A model generated the notes under the pieces. The model saw only the letters and a list, made by a program, of their open reading frames with translations, did no database searches and was not told where the DNA came from. DNA of 7,902 nucleotides, from the NCBI GenBank assembly GCA_036265535.1, contig DATAOV010000078.1, positions 1 through 7,902 of the forward strand, in the 5' to 3' direction. Source of the DNA: AC-32 sp036265535. GTDB lineage: Bacteria; Actinomycetota; Thermoleophilia; Gaiellales; Gaiellaceae. Below are positions 6,598-7,902 of this stretch, one piece after another (position 1 is the stretch's first letter; each line of letters begins with the position of its first letter). The translations under genes were made by a program, and so were the position numbers.

Positions 6598-6664
6598 TAT
6601 CGGGCAGGGCGAGGCCCCGCTCCTCTGCCTTTCGGTTGACGCTCGCTCTACCACCGGCTAGTTG

Positions 6665-6729
6665 CCGTTCCCGCCGAGGGCGGGCCCAAAGGCTGGATCT
6701 TCCCGGCAGGGGCGACATCGCCGGAACGG
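6665..6729 (+). ncRNA. Candidate structured RNA or 5' leader (four-stem fold, hand-predicted)
   Basis: CCGTTCC (6665-6671) pairs perfectly with GGAACGG (6723-6729). Inside it sit three hairpins: CGCC/GGCG (6672-6675 with 6679-6682, loop GAG), GCTGG/CCGGC (6692-6696 with 6703-6707, one G-U pair, loop ATCTTC) and GGCG/CGCC (6711-6714 with 6719-6722, loop ACAT). The first and last hairpins abut the closing stem, and the single-stranded joints are GGCCCAAAG and AGG. It lies about 70 bases upstream of the secreted-protein start. It does not match a riboswitch class I can name and is not a tRNA. Alternative folds exist (CCCGCC/GGCGGG at 6670-6684; 6700-6707 with 6720-6726), and G+C-rich DNA yields such pairings by chance. 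Confidence 0.2.
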
Positions 6730-6784
6730 GTGGAACGATCTAGACGATCAGGCGATCCGCCCGCGGCGCCTGCGGCGGATAGTC

Positions 6785-6789
6785 GGAGG
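6785..6789 (+). promoter_or_regulatory. Shine-Dalgarno for the secreted Fn3-like protein
   Basis: GGAGG lies 8 bases before the GTG at 6798. An in-frame TAG at 6780-6782 with no other start codon in between makes 6798 the earliest possible start. Confidence 0.7.
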
Positions 6790-6797
6790 CGAGGAAC

Positions 6798-7902
6798 GTG
6801 GGCAGACTCCGGACCCGAATCATCCGACCGAGCGGCCGAAGTCGGTGCGCCGGCGGCCTGCTGCTGGTCGCCGTCCCGCTTGCGGTGCTGCTCCTGACGG
6901 GAAGCGCGGCAGGCGGCCTGCGGGCGCCGGTGCCGACGTCTCCCGGCAGCGGCGTCCAGGTTGGCGGAATGCCAGCGTTCGCGTGGACGCCCGTCGCCGG
7001 CGCGGAGGAGTACGAGGTCGAGATCGCCGCCGACGCTGGCTTCAACTCGCCGGTGCTCGGCAGGGGCAAGGACGACTTCCGGACGAAGAACACGCGCGCG
7101 ACCGTGTCCGAGACGGCCCCGAACGGGACGTACTGGTGGCGGGTGCGTGCGATCGGCAGGTCCGGAGGCGCCTCGGCCTGGTCACGCGGGCGTTCGTTCA
7201 AGAAGCGCTGGGCCTCAGAGACCGTGCTCCAGTCGCCTGCGAGCGGGGCCTCGATCGTCTATCCGAACACCCCGTTGAAGTTGAGCTGGTCGGCGGTGGG
7301 AGGGGCCCGGAAGTATCTCGTCTCGGTTGCGACCGATCCGAATCTCGGTTCGCTCGTCCCCATCGGGGGCTCGGCCAAGCCGGTCGAGACGGCGGCGACG
7401 ACGCTCGCGCCGGCCGCCGCCCTCGCGCCTGGAACCTACTACTGGGGCGTCACGCCGCTCGACGCCCAGGGCAACCGGGGCGTCCCCTCGGCCGTTGCCT
7501 CGTTCACGTGGCTGTGGCCGTCGACGACGACGCCGCAGGTGAGCGACCTCGCCACGGCACCCGAGCTGTTCGATCCGCGCTTCAGCTGGGACCCGGTGCC
7601 GGGCGCGGCACGGTACGAGGTCGAGATCAACTCGTCGGTCGACTTCGCTCCGGGCTCGAAGGTCTGCTGCACCGGCACCACGATCAACACCTCGCTCTCG
7701 CCCACCGTCGTCTACAAGAACAACACCTACTACTGGCGTGTTCGCGCAATCGACATGGACAATCACGCCGGTGTGTGGAACCTCGGCTCGAGCTTCACGA
7801 AGACGTTCGACAACATCCCGCCGGTAACTGCTCCCAGCATCAAGAACCTCAGGATGCGGGACAACGTGGCCGACCCGGGCATCGACCGCAACCTCGTTGC
7901 GC
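6798..7902 (+). CDS. Secreted fibronectin type III-like repeat protein (3' end missing)
   Basis: The frame is open from the GTG at 6798 to the right edge (368 residues seen). The N-terminus is a long signal peptide: Arg-rich to R16, a hydrophobic core GGLLLVAVPLAVLLLTG at 19-35, and likely cleavage after SAA (about 38). No lipobox cysteine follows. Three beta-sandwich repeats of about 100 residues come next. Each opens with a strand motif (FAWTPVAGAEEYEVEIA at 61-77, LSWSAVGGARKYLVSVA at 162-178, FSWDPVPGAARYEVEIN at 262-278) and closes with another (GTYWWRVRAIG at 110, GTYYWGVTPLD at 212, NTYYWRVRAID at 309). These are hallmarks of fibronectin type III-like folds in bacterial surface proteins. 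Adjacent cysteines lie at 290-291 in repeat 3. A PPVTAPSIKNL segment at 341 begins what may be a further domain. It probably acts outside the cell, in the envelope or in adhesion; no enzymatic motif is visible. Neighbouring pilus genes make attachment plausible but do not show it. Confidence 0.85.
   Translation, partial: MGRLRTRIIRPSGRSRCAGGLLLVAVPLAVLLLTGSAAGGLRAPVPTSPGSGVQVGGMPAFAWTPVAGAEEYEVEIAADAGFNSPVLGRGKDDFRTKNTRATVSETAPNGTYWWRVRAIGRSGGASAWSRGRSFKKRWASETVLQSPASGASIVYPNTPLKLSWSAVGGARKYLVSVATDPNLGSLVPIGGSAKPVETAATTLAPAAALAPGTYYWGVTPLDAQGNRGVPSAVASFTWLWPSTTTPQVSDLATAPELFDPRFSWDPVPGAARYEVEINSSVDFAPGSKVCCTGTTINTSLSPTVVYKNNTYYWRVRAIDMDNHAGVWNLGSSFTKTFDNIPPVTAPSIKNLRMRDNVADPGIDRNLVA

Larger units (their letters stand above)
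6598..6797. other. Divergent intergenic region
   Basis: These 200 bases separate the small minus-strand gene from the secreted Fn3-like gene. Stop codons and less biased third positions argue against a coding role. It holds a set of nested inverted repeats (6665-6729), three closely spaced CGATC words (6736-6740, 6745-6749, 6753-6757), a G+C-rich stretch (6758-6778) and the ribosome site of the plus-strand gene. Promoters for both genes should lie here, but no clear -35/-10 pair was found. Confidence 0.6.

Noticed and set aside
6636..6664. TTGACG-N17-TAGTTG as a plus-strand promoter
   Set aside because: The -35 is good, but the -10 keeps only the first two bases of TATAAT and lacks the final T. 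One good hexamer is expected by chance.
6242..6718. Minus-strand frame (158 aa) overlapping the small gene
   Set aside because: Arg/Ser/Pro-rich composition with no pattern. The alternative frame at 6367-6597 has balanced protein-like composition.
6665..6729. tRNA (7/4/5/4 stem pattern resembles a cloverleaf)
   Set aside because: Only 65 nt, no TTC-loop sequence, no 7-base anticodon loop and no D-loop consensus.
6661..6730. Cyclic di-GMP-I (GEMM) riboswitch
   Set aside because: A CCCGCC-GAG-GGCGGG hairpin followed by CAAAGGC looks superficially similar, but the conserved upstream GGCAAACC-type and GACGCAAAGCC segments are absent.
7215..7766. Minus-strand frame (183 aa) opposite the Fn3-like gene
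   Set aside because: Arg-rich shadow; the plus strand shows three aligned repeats.

Overview
The window reads as a stretch of a high-G+C Gram-positive chromosome. Codon third positions are almost all G or C, strong purine-rich Shine-Dalgarno sites precede most starts, and GTG starts occur. Gene content and style suggest a deep-branching actinobacterium (Thermoleophilia or a relative). That placement is inference; no rRNA or other marker is present.

Region 1 (1-5589, + strand) is the core of a Tad/Flp (type IVc) pilus assembly locus, tightly packed and probably one transcript. In order: the C-terminal ATPase part of CpaE/TadZ (its start lies left of the window), the hexameric motor ATPase CpaF/TadA, a TadB platform protein, the TadC platform protein, and a small integral-membrane methyltransferase-like protein of the isoprenylcysteine carboxyl methyltransferase (ICMT) type. 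Spacings are a 1-base gap (cpaE-cpaF), a 4-base ATGA overlap (cpaF-tadB), a 10-base gap (tadB-tadC) and a 1-base TGATG overlap (tadC-methyltransferase). The notable part is TadB: an ordinary TadB of about 310 residues has a signal peptide and a complete von Willebrand factor A (VWA) domain with an intact metal-binding MIDAS fused to its N-terminus. The fusion would place a ligand-binding domain outside the membrane on the pilus motor platform.

Region 2 (5590-6357) is a 114-base intergenic stretch with an inverted repeat followed by T-rich sequence, then a NarL/FixJ-type two-component response regulator. No histidine kinase is adjacent.

Region 3 (6358-6797) holds a small convergent minus-strand gene (about 76 aa, unrecognised) and a 200-base divergent noncoding stretch. 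That stretch can be folded by hand into a 65-nt branched RNA with one closing stem and three hairpins; it is unproven.

Region 4 (6798 to the right edge) is the 5' part of a secreted protein with a GTG start, a signal peptide and at least three fibronectin type III-like repeats of about 100 residues. It runs off the window.

Working together: CpaE would position the machine, CpaF would power it, and VWA-TadB plus TadC would form the inner-membrane platform. The methyltransferase-like protein is translationally coupled and may modify a pilus or membrane component. The response regulator and the secreted Fn3-like protein may belong to the same surface-attachment programme, but only proximity supports that. 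No pilin (flp), TadE/F/G, prepilin peptidase or RcpC/CpaB gene is visible here.
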